64,000 bases of DNA from JANPLD01 sp964445765 (GCA_964445765.1 CAYULD010000002.1:434001-498000); one strand, 5' to 3'; positions 24,937 to 32,931 are shown, counted from the stretch's first letter. Translations and numbers: made by a program. The notes: generated by a model not told the origin, from the letters alone.

Positions 24937-25557
24937 CTAAGTTTTTGTAAATGGCTTTTCTTCACCATTTAGCAGGCGTTTTATATTAGAAATATGCTTA
25001 AAATAAATTATTAAAGAAAGTGAGATTAAAAAGAAAAGCAGATAAAAATTATTCTGATAAATACCAAAAGACAAAAATGGAATTATGCCAAAACTTGCAA
25101 GGGCAGAAAGTGATGAAATGCGAGTGGTTTTATAGGTTAATAACCATATAAATATTGTGAGTAGAAAAATTACAGGTTTTAATGCTAAAATTGCCCCTAA
25201 GCCGGTTGCAACGCCTTTACCACCTTTGAATTTTCGCCATATCGGAAAGATATGACCCAAAACTGAAGCCATAGCAATAAGATAAATTGCATAATGCGGT
25301 GTTGAGTTGGAATCTGCCTCAAAAAAATACATTTTATAAATAAAAGCAGGTAAAAAACCTTTAAGCAAATCAAGGGCAAAAACTAACCCACCAACTTTCT
25401 TACCCGCCACCCTTACAACATTGGTTGCACCTATGTTTCCAGAGCCTTGCTTGGTTATATCCCCTAGCCCTAAAAATTTGGTGATTATTACCCCAAAAGC
25501 TACTGAGCCAAGCAAATAAGCAATAATTAAAAATAAATATTCATTGAAAGCAAACAC
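24937..25557 (-). CDS. plsY: Acyl-phosphate glycerol-3-phosphate acyltransferase
   Basis: A 206-residue membrane enzyme that transfers the acyl group of acyl-phosphate to glycerol-3-phosphate, the first acylation of phospholipid synthesis. The three conserved loops are visible: YLLGSVAFGVIITKF near the start, GSGNIGATNVVR near residue 38, and GHIFPIWRKFKGGKGVATGLG near 105. Several transmembrane helices follow. The frame stays open to 25689, but that extension would overlap the divergent EAL gene. The GTG at 25557 places the first helix at the usual distance and gives the usual length. Confidence 0.93.
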   Translation of the reverse strand: MFAFNEYLFLIIAYLLGSVAFGVIITKFLGLGDITKQGSGNIGATNVVRVAGKKVGGLVFALDLLKGFLPAFIYKMYFFEADSNSTPHYAIYLIAMASVLGHIFPIWRKFKGGKGVATGLGAILALKPVIFLLTIFIWLLTYKTTRISSLSALASFGIIPFLSFGIYQNNFYLLFFLISLSLIIYFKHISNIKRLLNGEEKPFTKT

Positions 25558-25629
25558 GATATAATTTATATTTTGATTTAATATGCTATGATGCTTAGAC
25601 AATAGGGTTTTTAATTCAAGCAAAAAGTA

Positions 25630-27282
25630 ATGCCTTTTAATAGTAAAAATAAAAACAAAATTCAGCCAAATGCGGTTTTTTATACGCATAATTTACAAGA
25701 TGGAACATTAGAATGGTTTGGTGATACTAAAAAAGTTCTGAGTTTAAGCCCCTCTCAAATTAATACTAAAGAAAAATTTTTAGATTTACTTCATAAGAAG
25801 GATAGAAAAACTTATGAAATCAACATTAATGGCAATGCTGAAGAAGTTTCTTTTGAATATTCCCTTGATATTGGCAATAAGCATCTAAACTTGAAAGAAA
25901 GGGCAATTCGCCAAAATATTGGGGATAAGAAATTTTTATATGGCGTTATAACTTCTCTAAGTGAAATTGTTCTTAAGGGTGGAAAGGGGAAATATAACCT
26001 CTCAAGCAAAAATATTTTAGCCGGTGAATATGATGGAATTTTGCTAGAAAGCCTATCAAAATGCTTTAATGAGGGTAATTCAAAAAGATATAATTATCTA
26101 CTTCTGCTGATTTCCATTGATAATATGCCGATGATAGTTAGCTGGCACGGGGAACAAATTTCTAACAAAGTAATGGAAGATTTAAGCCGCAAAATTAAGG
26201 CAGTTCTTACAGATGGTAGTATCTTTCATCGCATTGGTGATGAGCAATTTGCGGTAATCCTCAAAAACCCTGTATCTAGTGAGATTGAGCAAATCACCTC
26301 AGAAATTGCAAGAATAGTTAGCCTTTATAAAAACCCTAATCTTGAAGATACAGTGCATTTGAGGCTTTCAATGGGTTCAGTTCACTTTCCGCTTGGTGTT
26401 AAAGATGAATATGACGCAATCAACAAGGCTTTCTTAGGTTTAACCCACGCAAAGGGCAAAACTTATGAATTTTATTGCGATTTTGAAGATGCTCGCAGGG
26501 AGCACATAGACGCACAAAATGAAATGTCGCAACTTCATTATCTGCAAGAGGCATTTAATGGAAACCGCCTTGTGCTTGCTTATCAGCCAATTATCTCTGG
26601 CAAAGATGGCACAACCCAATATTACGAAGTTTTACTTCGCATCAATGATGGTAATGGTAGATATGATTCTGCGGGGCGTTTTATCCCAATTGCTGAGAAG
26701 ATGGGAACCGTTGAAGCAATTGATGAATTTGTTCTAAGAAAAGTTATTGAAGAATTAAAAAATTCAAAAAATGTTAAGCTCTGCCTAAATGTTTCAAACC
26801 TAACAACCGGCAGTGAAAACTGGCTAAAATTATGCAATGATTTATTAAAAGATAGCGACATTGCAAAAAGAATTTCAATGGAAATTACTGAAACCGCTGC
26901 TAATAAAGATCTCAGAAAAACCGCTTATTTCACAGCATCAATGCAAGCATTAGGCTGTGCTGTAGCACTTGATGATTTTGGCGTTGGTTATACTTCTTTT
27001 AGGCAACTTCGCTCACTTTCAGTTGATACTGTTAAAATTGATGGCTCTTATATTTTAGGGCTTGAAGAAAATAAGGAAAACCTAATTTTTATCAAAAGCC
27101 TTATTGACTTTAACCGCTCTTATGGCCTTAAAACTGTTGCGGAATGCGTTGAAACCGGTGAAGTTGCTAAAAAATTAATGGATATGGGCGTAGATTTATT
27201 GCAAGGCTATTATTTCGGCGCCCCTAAAGTTACAAAACCTTGGGAAGTAGAGCCGAGTCCAAAAGGAAAAAAAACAGCTTAA
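25630..27282 (+). CDS. EAL-domain cyclic di-GMP phosphodiesterase with degenerate GGDEF
   Basis: A 550-residue cytoplasmic protein. Residues ~10-115 form a PAS-like sensor. Residues ~145-285 are a GGDEF domain whose active-site loop reads RIGDEQF in place of GGDEF, so diguanylate cyclase activity is unlikely. Residues ~300-540 are an EAL domain with all main catalytic groups: YEVLLR (EVL for EAL), LNVS, MEITE, DDFGVGYTS, VKID, AECVE and LQGYYF. It should therefore hydrolyse c-di-GMP, perhaps with the GGDEF part as an allosteric GTP site. It is divergent from plsY and precedes hpf. Confidence 0.88.
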   Translation: MPFNSKNKNKIQPNAVFYTHNLQDGTLEWFGDTKKVLSLSPSQINTKEKFLDLLHKKDRKTYEININGNAEEVSFEYSLDIGNKHLNLKERAIRQNIGDKKFLYGVITSLSEIVLKGGKGKYNLSSKNILAGEYDGILLESLSKCFNEGNSKRYNYLLLLISIDNMPMIVSWHGEQISNKVMEDLSRKIKAVLTDGSIFHRIGDEQFAVILKNPVSSEIEQITSEIARIVSLYKNPNLEDTVHLRLSMGSVHFPLGVKDEYDAINKAFLGLTHAKGKTYEFYCDFEDARREHIDAQNEMSQLHYLQEAFNGNRLVLAYQPIISGKDGTTQYYEVLLRINDGNGRYDSAGRFIPIAEKMGTVEAIDEFVLRKVIEELKNSKNVKLCLNVSNLTTGSENWLKLCNDLLKDSDIAKRISMEITETAANKDLRKTAYFTASMQALGCAVALDDFGVGYTSFRQLRSLSVDTVKIDGSYILGLEENKENLIFIKSLIDFNRSYGLKTVAECVETGEVAKKLMDMGVDLLQGYYFGAPKVTKPWEVEPSPKGKKTA

Positions 27283-27353
27283 AATTAACCTTTAGTTTTC
27301 TGATGTTTTCTCTAAGTCAATAGATTTTTTTAACTAAATATTGAATTTGAGAT

Positions 27354-27381
27354 TTGATAAATTCTGGTTTTTTGCTATAAT
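27354..27381 (+). promoter_or_regulatory. Promoter of hpf
   Basis: TTGATA at 27354-27359 and TATAAT at 27376-27381 with a 16-base spacer, about 100 bases before hpf. The leader holds a small hairpin with stem AGCCA/TGGCT at about 27400-27435. Confidence 0.75.
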
Positions 27382-27483
27382 CACAACTGGGCTTATTGAA
27401 GCCATTTCTTAAATCAAACTGGCTTTAATGCTTATACTTCAAATTGATATTTCTTATATTTTTCAACTTAATAGAAGGTTTTT

Positions 27484-28077
27484 ATGAAAATCACTGTTTC
27501 TGGCAAACATATTAAAATTGGTAACGGCTTAAAAGAGCATGTTTTAGAATCAACTGAAGCAGGAATTACAAAATATTTTGAAAACGCAATATCAGCGGAT
27601 ATAATCTTCTCTAAAGAAACCCACTTATTTGTATGTGATATTGTGGTAAATGATGGCACTGGCAATCACTCAAATTATAAATCTCAAGCTAAGGAAGAAA
27701 ACATCTTTGCTGCCTTTGATAGGGCATTAGATAAGATGGAAAAACAGCTTAGAAGATATAAACGCCGTATTAAAGATCACAAAAAAATGCCTATTGGTGA
27801 AGTTGCTACAATCTTGGCAACTAAATATGTAATTTCTGATGATGGGCAAGATATTGAAGAAGATAACCCAATTATTATCGCAGAAAAACAAACTTCTATT
27901 GAAAAGCTAACCGTTGCAGATGCTGTAATGCGTATGAATTTAGCTAATTTGCCGGCTTTAATGTTTATCAACAAAAAAACTGGCAATTATAATGTGGTTT
28001 ATAAAAGGCTAGATGGCAATATTTCTTGGGTAGAAGCTAAACAAGAAAACGAAGCAAGGCTTAAAGCGGTTAGTTAG
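27484..28077 (+). CDS. hpf: Ribosome hibernation promoting factor, long form
   Basis: A 197-residue long-form HPF that binds the 30S subunit and pairs 70S ribosomes into inactive 100S dimers in stationary phase. The N-terminal S30AE domain spans residues 1-100 with MEKQLRRYKRRIKDHKK at its end. The C-terminal dimerisation domain follows a linker and contains RMNLANLPALMFINKKTGNYNVVYKRLDG near residue 155-180, with the family's ALxFxNxxTGxxNVxYRRxDG pattern. It has its own promoter. A 32-bp perfect palindrome lies just downstream. Confidence 0.95.
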   Translation: MKITVSGKHIKIGNGLKEHVLESTEAGITKYFENAISADIIFSKETHLFVCDIVVNDGTGNHSNYKSQAKEENIFAAFDRALDKMEKQLRRYKRRIKDHKKMPIGEVATILATKYVISDDGQDIEEDNPIIIAEKQTSIEKLTVADAVMRMNLANLPALMFINKKTGNYNVVYKRLDGNISWVEAKQENEARLKAVS

Positions 28078-28088
28078 TGTATAAATCT

Positions 28089-28123
28089 CTAACCCCTACT
28101 CTCTAGAGAGTAGGGGTTAGGTA
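28089..28123. repeat. Heptad-periodic 32-bp perfect palindrome (H9)
   Basis: Bases 28089-28120 are a perfect palindrome whose arms begin CTAACCCCTACTCTCT. In seven-base steps it reads CTAACCC then CTACTCT and continues into the edge of the neighbouring family A element. It lies 11 bases after the hpf stop and could end the hpf transcript, although no T-run follows. Confidence 0.75.
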
Positions 28124-28393
28124 GGCACTGTTAGCAAAGTTTTATAAATTTGCTACTTGATTAATTTTGGCATAGAGCAGAGAAAAATTGAGACAGATAG
28201 TTAATCATATCTGCGAAAATTTTTCTGAACTATATGCCAAAATTAATAGTAGCCTTTCAGGTTATGGCAAAAATTGTTATCTACTTCGTTAGAAAGCTCG
28301 GTAATATGAATAACTATTACCCTCACTTTCTGCCTTGTATATAACAATTTTTGACTCATAACAAATTTTATAAAATTTTGCTAACAGTGCCTA
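28122..28393. repeat. Palindromic element family A, full copy (A2, 272 bp)
   Basis: TA-flanked inverted ends GGCACTGTTAGCAAA and TTTGCTAACAGTGCC enclose two hairpins. The first has stem TTAATTTTGGCATA and its complement with inner arm CAGATA/TATCTG. The second has stem CAAAAATTGTTAT and its complement, with an inner arm at 28291-28334 around ATATGAATAACTAT. It is nearly identical to the copy at 34666 and carries no reading frame. With the 32-bp palindrome it accounts for the whole 337-base gap between hpf and the M48 gene. Confidence 0.9.
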
Positions 28394-28414
28394 ATAAAAA
28401 TTGAGAGTAAACAA

Positions 28415-29659
28415 CTAATTACCTACAAAAACGCCTTCATCAACAACCAGTTTCATTTTTGCCTTTGAGCCATCAGACATAACCAACACTGAATTATCAA
28501 AAATTGCAGTGAATGAGGAATTTGGCTGAACAATATTTTTCACACGATATAAAGATTGCCTTTCAGGTGAAACCGCCATAACTGCAAGGTTTTTAACTGG
28601 CATATTACCATTATATTGAACTTTCATCGCAAAGCTATTTTCATCTAGCTTTTCTGCCCCTATGATTTGCATATTTTGCTGAATTTCTCTGAGGGTTGCA
28701 ATTCTATTGGTTTGAGAAGCCGCTTGAGATTTTGCCCTTGTTTTTTTGGCATAAAAATCAGTAGCAGTCATAAGAACGGCCGCTAAACCACCACCCATTC
28801 CAGCTTGCGGAAGTGCTTGTTCACTAGCGGTTTGATATAAATTATTACCGCTTAATATATTTGCAAAATCTGGGTTAATCGTGCCAGAAATTTGATATTG
28901 CTTAACTTTGCTTGCAATAGCATTAGCATTTTGCATTCTTTCAGAAGTAATGGGGTGGGTTTGATAAGCCTGCCCAAATGTGCCAGATGATGAATAAATT
29001 TTCTGCCAAATTCTGCCTGTTGCATATGGGTCATAGCCAGCAAGTGCCATATATAAAATGCCGATATTATCTGCTTCATATTCATCATTAGTGCTAAAGC
29101 CTGCTTGATATGAATTAGTTTTAGCACTCTTACTGCCTGCAAGCATTGATGCCATCATTGAGCCTTCCCTTTCAAATACATGATTCGCTGAAATATGCGC
29201 TATTTCGTGAGCAATAACGGCTGCAACTTCATCATCAAAAGATAATTTATCCATTAAGCCTTTATTCACAAATAGATATGTTCCACCTGTTACAAAGGCG
29301 TTAAATTGATTATCCGGAAGTAAAATTAATTGCCATTCCTCCCCCCTTAAATGTGAAACTGAATGCACCCTGTTAAATATCGCTAAAGCTCGCTCATATT
29401 GAGATTTACTTAAATTTTCATTTAGCTTTGCCCCTTTTTGAATATAGCCATCAATGATTTTCTTAGCAGCTTGATTGCCCTTTGCAATTTGGCTTGGCCT
29501 ATCAGCTGAAGAGATTGATCTTCTGCCAGTAACTAAATCTTTGGTGGTAACTTTATTAGCGGCGTTGTAAAGTGTTCTATCAACTGCTTGCATTGTTTGA
29601 CAAGCAGATAGAAAATTAGCTATAATAAAGCATAAAAATAGTTTTTTGATATTTTGCAT
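28415..29659 (-). CDS. M48-family metalloprotease, lipoprotein
   Basis: A 414-residue protein with a lipoprotein signal peptide (LSAC, Cys20), so it is probably anchored on the periplasmic face of a membrane. The zinc-protease motif HEIAH is at residues 151-155 and the third ligand is in the DEYEADNIG segment near 192-200. The HPITSERMQN segment near 238 is also typical of this group, which includes BepA/LoiP-type proteases acting on outer-membrane protein quality control. The last ~150 residues form a separate beta-rich domain not recognised here. It is divergent from the GntR gene. Confidence 0.88.
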   Translation of the reverse strand: MQNIKKLFLCFIIANFLSACQTMQAVDRTLYNAANKVTTKDLVTGRRSISSADRPSQIAKGNQAAKKIIDGYIQKGAKLNENLSKSQYERALAIFNRVHSVSHLRGEEWQLILLPDNQFNAFVTGGTYLFVNKGLMDKLSFDDEVAAVIAHEIAHISANHVFEREGSMMASMLAGSKSAKTNSYQAGFSTNDEYEADNIGILYMALAGYDPYATGRIWQKIYSSSGTFGQAYQTHPITSERMQNANAIASKVKQYQISGTINPDFANILSGNNLYQTASEQALPQAGMGGGLAAVLMTATDFYAKKTRAKSQAASQTNRIATLREIQQNMQIIGAEKLDENSFAMKVQYNGNMPVKNLAVMAVSPERQSLYRVKNIVQPNSSFTAIFDNSVLVMSDGSKAKMKLVVDEGVFVGN

Positions 29660-29726
29660 TGCAAATTAGGTTTTGAATATTTGCAATATTTAGCAAATTA
29701 TAAAATTTTTCCAATAAGGTTTTATT

Positions 29727-30454
29727 GTGAGTAGTAAAAAAATATATTCCAGCGTAGATAAGTATATAAAAAATTATATACTTATCTCTCAAACCATAAT
29801 TTTAATGAGGGGGAGAGAATACCCTCTGAGCGTGCCATTGCTGAAAACCTTAAGGTGAACCGAACCACTTTAAGGCAAGCTATGCATAAAATGGTTGAAA
29901 ATGGTGTTTTAGAAAGAAAACTCGGCTCTGGCACTTTTACTAAATTAACTAGTGTTTCTATTAGAAAAGTGGAGTCAGAAATTGCAAATTACAGCCCCAC
30001 AGAATTAATTGAAATTAGAATAATGCTTGAACCTCAAATTGCATTAATGGCAGCAGCAAACGCAAGCGTTAGAGATATTGATTTGCTAAAAGAAATCTCA
30101 GAAATTGAAAAAGATGAGCAAAGCGAAATCATAGAAAATAATGATATTGATTTTAATGAACATCTAGCAAAAATTTCTGGTAATGGATTGTTGCAAAGGC
30201 TTTATTTAGATGTTTCAACGGTTAGAAGGAAGCTCACAAAAACTGAAAATATAAAAAAGTTAGAATCTAATAAAAAGCCAAAAATTATAGCTAATAATCT
30301 TTCTTTTAATGATGCTGAAAGATGGCTTGCCCATCAAGATAAAGTTATAAAAGCCCTTGAAAATCACCTTGCAAAAGCCGCCGAAGAAGCAGTTAAACAA
30401 AAACTAGCAGATTTACTATTCAACCAATTTTATGTGGTTAGAAGGGGTGAATAA
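29727..30454 (+). pseudogene. GntR-family transcriptional regulator split by a one-base frameshift
   Basis: From GTG 29727 (AAGG about 10 bases before) the frame reads MSSKKIYSSVDKYIKNYILI, the first helix of a GntR winged-helix domain, and then leaves frame near 29800. The next frame carries NEGERIPSERAIAENLKVN, NRTTLRQAMHKMVENG and the wing GSGTF, then a helical effector domain of FadR/FCD type to 30454. Adding one T to the TTTT run at 29800-29803 restores a continuous protein of about 241 residues. Without it, translation could start only at GTG 29855 inside the DNA-binding domain, losing its first helix and part of the recognition region. It may be a recent pseudogene, a slippage-controlled gene or a sequencing error. 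Confidence 0.75.
29756..29787. promoter_or_regulatory. Perfect inverted repeat in the GntR gene start, possible operator
   Basis: Arms of 14 bp (AGATAAGTATATAA and its exact complement) separated by AAAA. It sits 30 bases after the proposed GTG start. GntR regulators often bind palindromes near their own gene, so autoregulation is possible, but this is inferred from symmetry alone. Confidence 0.4.
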
Positions 30455-30472
30455 AACATTTTTCCTAGTTCG

Positions 30473-31024
30473 CTATACTTTCAAAATTTCGGCTTCTTTA
30501 TCTTTCAAAACTTTATCAACTTGGGCGATAAAATCATCAGTGAATTTTTGTATTTTATCATTAGTGGATTTAAGAATATCTTCAGAAATTTTGCCCTCAT
30601 TTTTCTCACGCTTTGCAGAATCATTACCATCACGGCGGATATTTCTGATTGCAACCCTTGCTTGCTCAGCTTGTTGGTTAGCAAGTTTAACAAGGTCTTT
30701 TCTTCTTTCTTCAGTAAGCTCTGGCAGGTTAAGGCGAATAACTGTGCCTTCAGTGTTGGGGTTTAAGCCAAGCCCAGAAGTTTGTATTGCTTTTTCAACC
30801 GCTGTAACATTTCCCATATCCCACACATTGATTGAAATAGTGCGAGGCTCAGGAATACTAATTGATGCACATTGGCTAATAGGCATTTGGCTACCATAAA
30901 TTTCTGCACGGATATTTTCAACTAAGCCTGCATTTGCCCTGCCAGTGCGTAAGCCAGCCATTTGATGCTTGAAATTATCAAGCGATGCTTTCATTTTCTT
31001 TTCTATATCATTTAAGTTTGCCAT
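30473..31024 (-). CDS. frr: Ribosome recycling factor
   Basis: A 183-residue RRF that splits post-termination ribosomes together with EF-G. The start has the helix MKASLDNFKHQMAGLRTGRA with the conserved LRTGRA near residue 25, then PISQCASISIPEPRTISI near 55, and LPELTEERRKDLVKLANQQAEQARVAIRNIRRD near 100-132. Length is normal. It follows pyrH in the common pyrH-frr order, but the spacer contains a long heptad-built hairpin, and rpsB-tsf, usually just upstream, is about 21 kb away. Confidence 0.97.
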   Translation of the reverse strand: MANLNDIEKKMKASLDNFKHQMAGLRTGRANAGLVENIRAEIYGSQMPISQCASISIPEPRTISINVWDMGNVTAVEKAIQTSGLGLNPNTEGTVIRLNLPELTEERRKDLVKLANQQAEQARVAIRNIRRDGNDSAKREKNEGKISEDILKSTNDKIQKFTDDFIAQVDKVLKDKEAEILKV

Positions 31025-31028
31025 AAAT

Positions 31029-31090
31029 CTAGGGGTTAGGTTTTAGGGGTTAGGGGTTAGAAAAACCAAGCCCTAAGCCCTAAAACCTAA
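31029..31090. repeat. Heptad-periodic hairpin H10 (unit TTAGGGG) between pyrH and frr
   Basis: On the plus strand CTAGGGG, TTAGGTT and two copies of TTAGGGG follow in seven-base register. The right half consists of AAGCCCT twice and AAAACCT. The halves pair: 31036-31060 with 31066-31090 gives a 25-bp stem with only three mismatches and a 5-nt loop, so the pyrH-frr messenger would carry a very stable hairpin. Confidence 0.8.
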
Positions 31091-31093
31091 TAA

Positions 31094-31795
31094 TTATTTA
31101 ATCACAGTAAATTTGCCTTCGCCTTTAATTGCTTTAACGCAAGAGCCTTCCTCGTGCAAATCAAAAACAACTATTGGTAAATTATTTTCCCTAGCGATAG
31201 CTATTGCTGCACCATCCATAACTCTTAAATCTTGCTCCAAAACTTGTTTATATGAAAGGCTATTATATCTTTCTGCGTTTGGGTTTTTCTTAGGATCTTC
31301 AGAATAAACACCATCAACTTGTGTGCCTTTGAAAAGTGCATCACAATCAAGCTCTAAAGCTCTAAGTGCGGCGGCGGTATCGGTAGTAAAATAAGGGTTG
31401 CCAGTGCCTGCAGCACAAATAACAACTCTGCCACGCTCCATATGTCTAATGGCTCTTCTGCGGATAAAAGGCTCACAAACCGTATCCATTGGAATTGCTG
31501 ATAAAACCCTTGTTTCAGTGCCAATTGATTCTAAAATATTTTGTAAAGCAAGGGCGTTCATAACGGTTGCAAGCATACCCATATAATCAGCACCACTGCG
31601 TTCCATTCCAGCTTCTGCGGCTTTCATTCCTCTAAAAATATTGCCAGCACCAACTACAACTGAAACTTGAACGCCAAGCTCTACAACTGATTTTATCTCA
31701 TTACAAATTCTAGTAACGGTTGGCAGATGTTGCCCAAATTGCAAGGGGCCCATTAATGCTTCACCAGAAAGTTTAAGTAAAATTCTTTTATACAT
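31094..31795 (-). CDS. pyrH: Uridylate kinase
   Basis: A 233-residue bacterial UMP kinase of the amino-acid kinase fold, producing UDP from UMP and ATP as a hexamer. RILLKLSGEALMG near the start binds ATP phosphate, VVGAGNIFRGM near residue 48 is the UMP site, and AAGTGNPYFTTDTAAALRA near 132 is conserved. DGVYSEDPKKNPNAERY is near 160. Length is normal. It precedes frr on the minus strand with 69 bases between them. Confidence 0.97.
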   Translation of the reverse strand: MYKRILLKLSGEALMGPLQFGQHLPTVTRICNEIKSVVELGVQVSVVVGAGNIFRGMKAAEAGMERSGADYMGMLATVMNALALQNILESIGTETRVLSAIPMDTVCEPFIRRRAIRHMERGRVVICAAGTGNPYFTTDTAAALRALELDCDALFKGTQVDGVYSEDPKKNPNAERYNSLSYKQVLEQDLRVMDGAAIAIARENNLPIVVFDLHEEGSCVKAIKGEGKFTVIK

Positions 31796-31870
31796 TAGAA
31801 AATATTTTGAAAATTTTTTTAAGAATAATTATTTTCAAAAAACTAGCAACCCACTAAATAAAAAAAGTTT

Positions 31871-32542
31871 TTATAAGCCCATTTCTTCAAGGGCGTAATA
31901 TAGCTTGAGAGATATTTCACTTTCATAACTATGCATTAGTTTTTCAACCTCATCACGATGATAGTTAAAATATTCCCTGAAATCTAGGGGTAAATCAAAT
32001 AAAATATTTTGTTTAGAGTTATCATCAAAACTAATTTCTTTAAGCAAAATTTTGCTATTAACATCATAAAGTTTTACTGAGAAAGATGCATAACCCTTCT
32101 GAATTTTATCAGAATATCTAACCATTCCATAGCCAGCTTTTAGAAGCGGATTATTTTTATCAGGCTTTGGCAGAATAATTAATGCGGTATCTAAATTATC
32201 TTTTTTAGCTTGTTTAAGAATTTCATTAATTATTTGGTTTTCTTTTGTAATTTTTTCTTCAGAAATTTTTATGTGGCTAACTTTCACCTTTTTTAATTTA
32301 GCTGAAGTAGTTTCTTTGGCGGCTCTATTTAAGCTCCACCAGCTTGGCATTTTAATTTCTTTTTCAGTGTGATCATAAGAATGTGCACCAGCTAAAAATA
32401 TATGCATTACATTATCAAAGCCAGAATAAACGCCAAGATTTTTGATTTTACTTTTTTGCTCGTCTGAAATTTTATTATTCACCCCAACCGCACAAGAAAC
32501 TGCTAAAAAAGTTATTAGAAATATTTTTATTATGTTTTTCAT
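31871..32542 (-). CDS. Hypothetical lipoprotein
   Basis: A 223-residue protein with a clear lipoprotein signal: a basic start, hydrophobic residues 5-14 and lipobox AVSC at 14-17. The mature part is basic and mixed alpha/beta, with FDNVMHIFLAGAHSYDHTE near residue 43, DTALIILPKPDKNNP near 118 and an amphipathic C-terminus. I do not recognise a family. It lies between pyrH and an unknown small gene and is probably in the periplasm or attached to the outer membrane. Confidence 0.6.
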   Translation of the reverse strand: MKNIIKIFLITFLAVSCAVGVNNKISDEQKSKIKNLGVYSGFDNVMHIFLAGAHSYDHTEKEIKMPSWWSLNRAAKETTSAKLKKVKVSHIKISEEKITKENQIINEILKQAKKDNLDTALIILPKPDKNNPLLKAGYGMVRYSDKIQKGYASFSVKLYDVNSKILLKEISFDDNSKQNILFDLPLDFREYFNYHRDEVEKLMHSYESEISLKLYYALEEMGL

Positions 32543-32599
32543 TTTTTAGTTTTTATTTACATTTTTTGTTGGGTTATCTCTGCGAAAACTTACCCTCTT

Positions 32600-32629
32600 G
32601 TGTCATTCCCGCGAAAGCGGGAATGACAC
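32600..32629. repeat. 13-bp perfect hairpin, ATTCCCGC type
   Basis: GTGTCATTCCCGC and its exact complement around a GAAA tetraloop, far richer in G+C than the surroundings. The core matches the ATTCCC-N8-GGGAAT shape known as dRS3 in Neisseria and seen widely as intergenic repeats. It lies between two minus-strand genes and has no T-run. Confidence 0.7.
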
Positions 32630-32638
32630 TAACAAAGT

Positions 32639-32929
32639 TTATTTTAGTTTTTCACATAAATACCATTTTTGATTGGGCTTCGTAGTAGGATTACAGTAAG
32701 CAATGTAAACCTTTTGTTTAAAAAATTTTAGAAAAGAACTTTTGTATTTTCTAAATTTTCCTTGATTTAGAAATAAATTTTCTTCTGCTTGAAAAGTGTA
32801 ATCTTTATTAACTTCTATTGCCCCCATTTCTTTTAACTTTTGAATGTCTCTGTCGCCTGATGTAATAATTTCTTCAACAGAGAAAATTTTTGATAAAAAA
32901 CCCAAAGGAATACTAAATTTAAAGTCCAT
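32639..32929 (-). CDS. Hypothetical protein, 96 residues
   Basis: A small gene read from ATG 32929 (a TTG at 32935 overlapping the upstream stop is less likely). The protein opens MDFKFSIPLGFLSKIFSVEE, has an acidic middle and a basic, aromatic C-terminal half ending WYLCEKLK. No family, signal peptide or membrane helix is recognised. It starts 3 bases downstream of the carboxynorspermidine dehydrogenase stop, so it is probably translated from the same messenger. It could also be a fragment of a longer protein, and confidence that it is a real gene is moderate. Confidence 0.45.
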   Translation of the reverse strand: MDFKFSIPLGFLSKIFSVEEIITSGDRDIQKLKEMGAIEVNKDYTFQAEENLFLNQGKFRKYKSSFLKFFKQKVYIAYCNPTTKPNQKWYLCEKLK

Positions 32930-32931
32930 AA

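Noticed and set aside
25558..25689. N-terminal extension of plsY up to 25689
   Set aside because: It overlaps the divergent EAL gene and its promoter region and adds 44 residues before the first conserved helix; GTG at 25557 is a better start.
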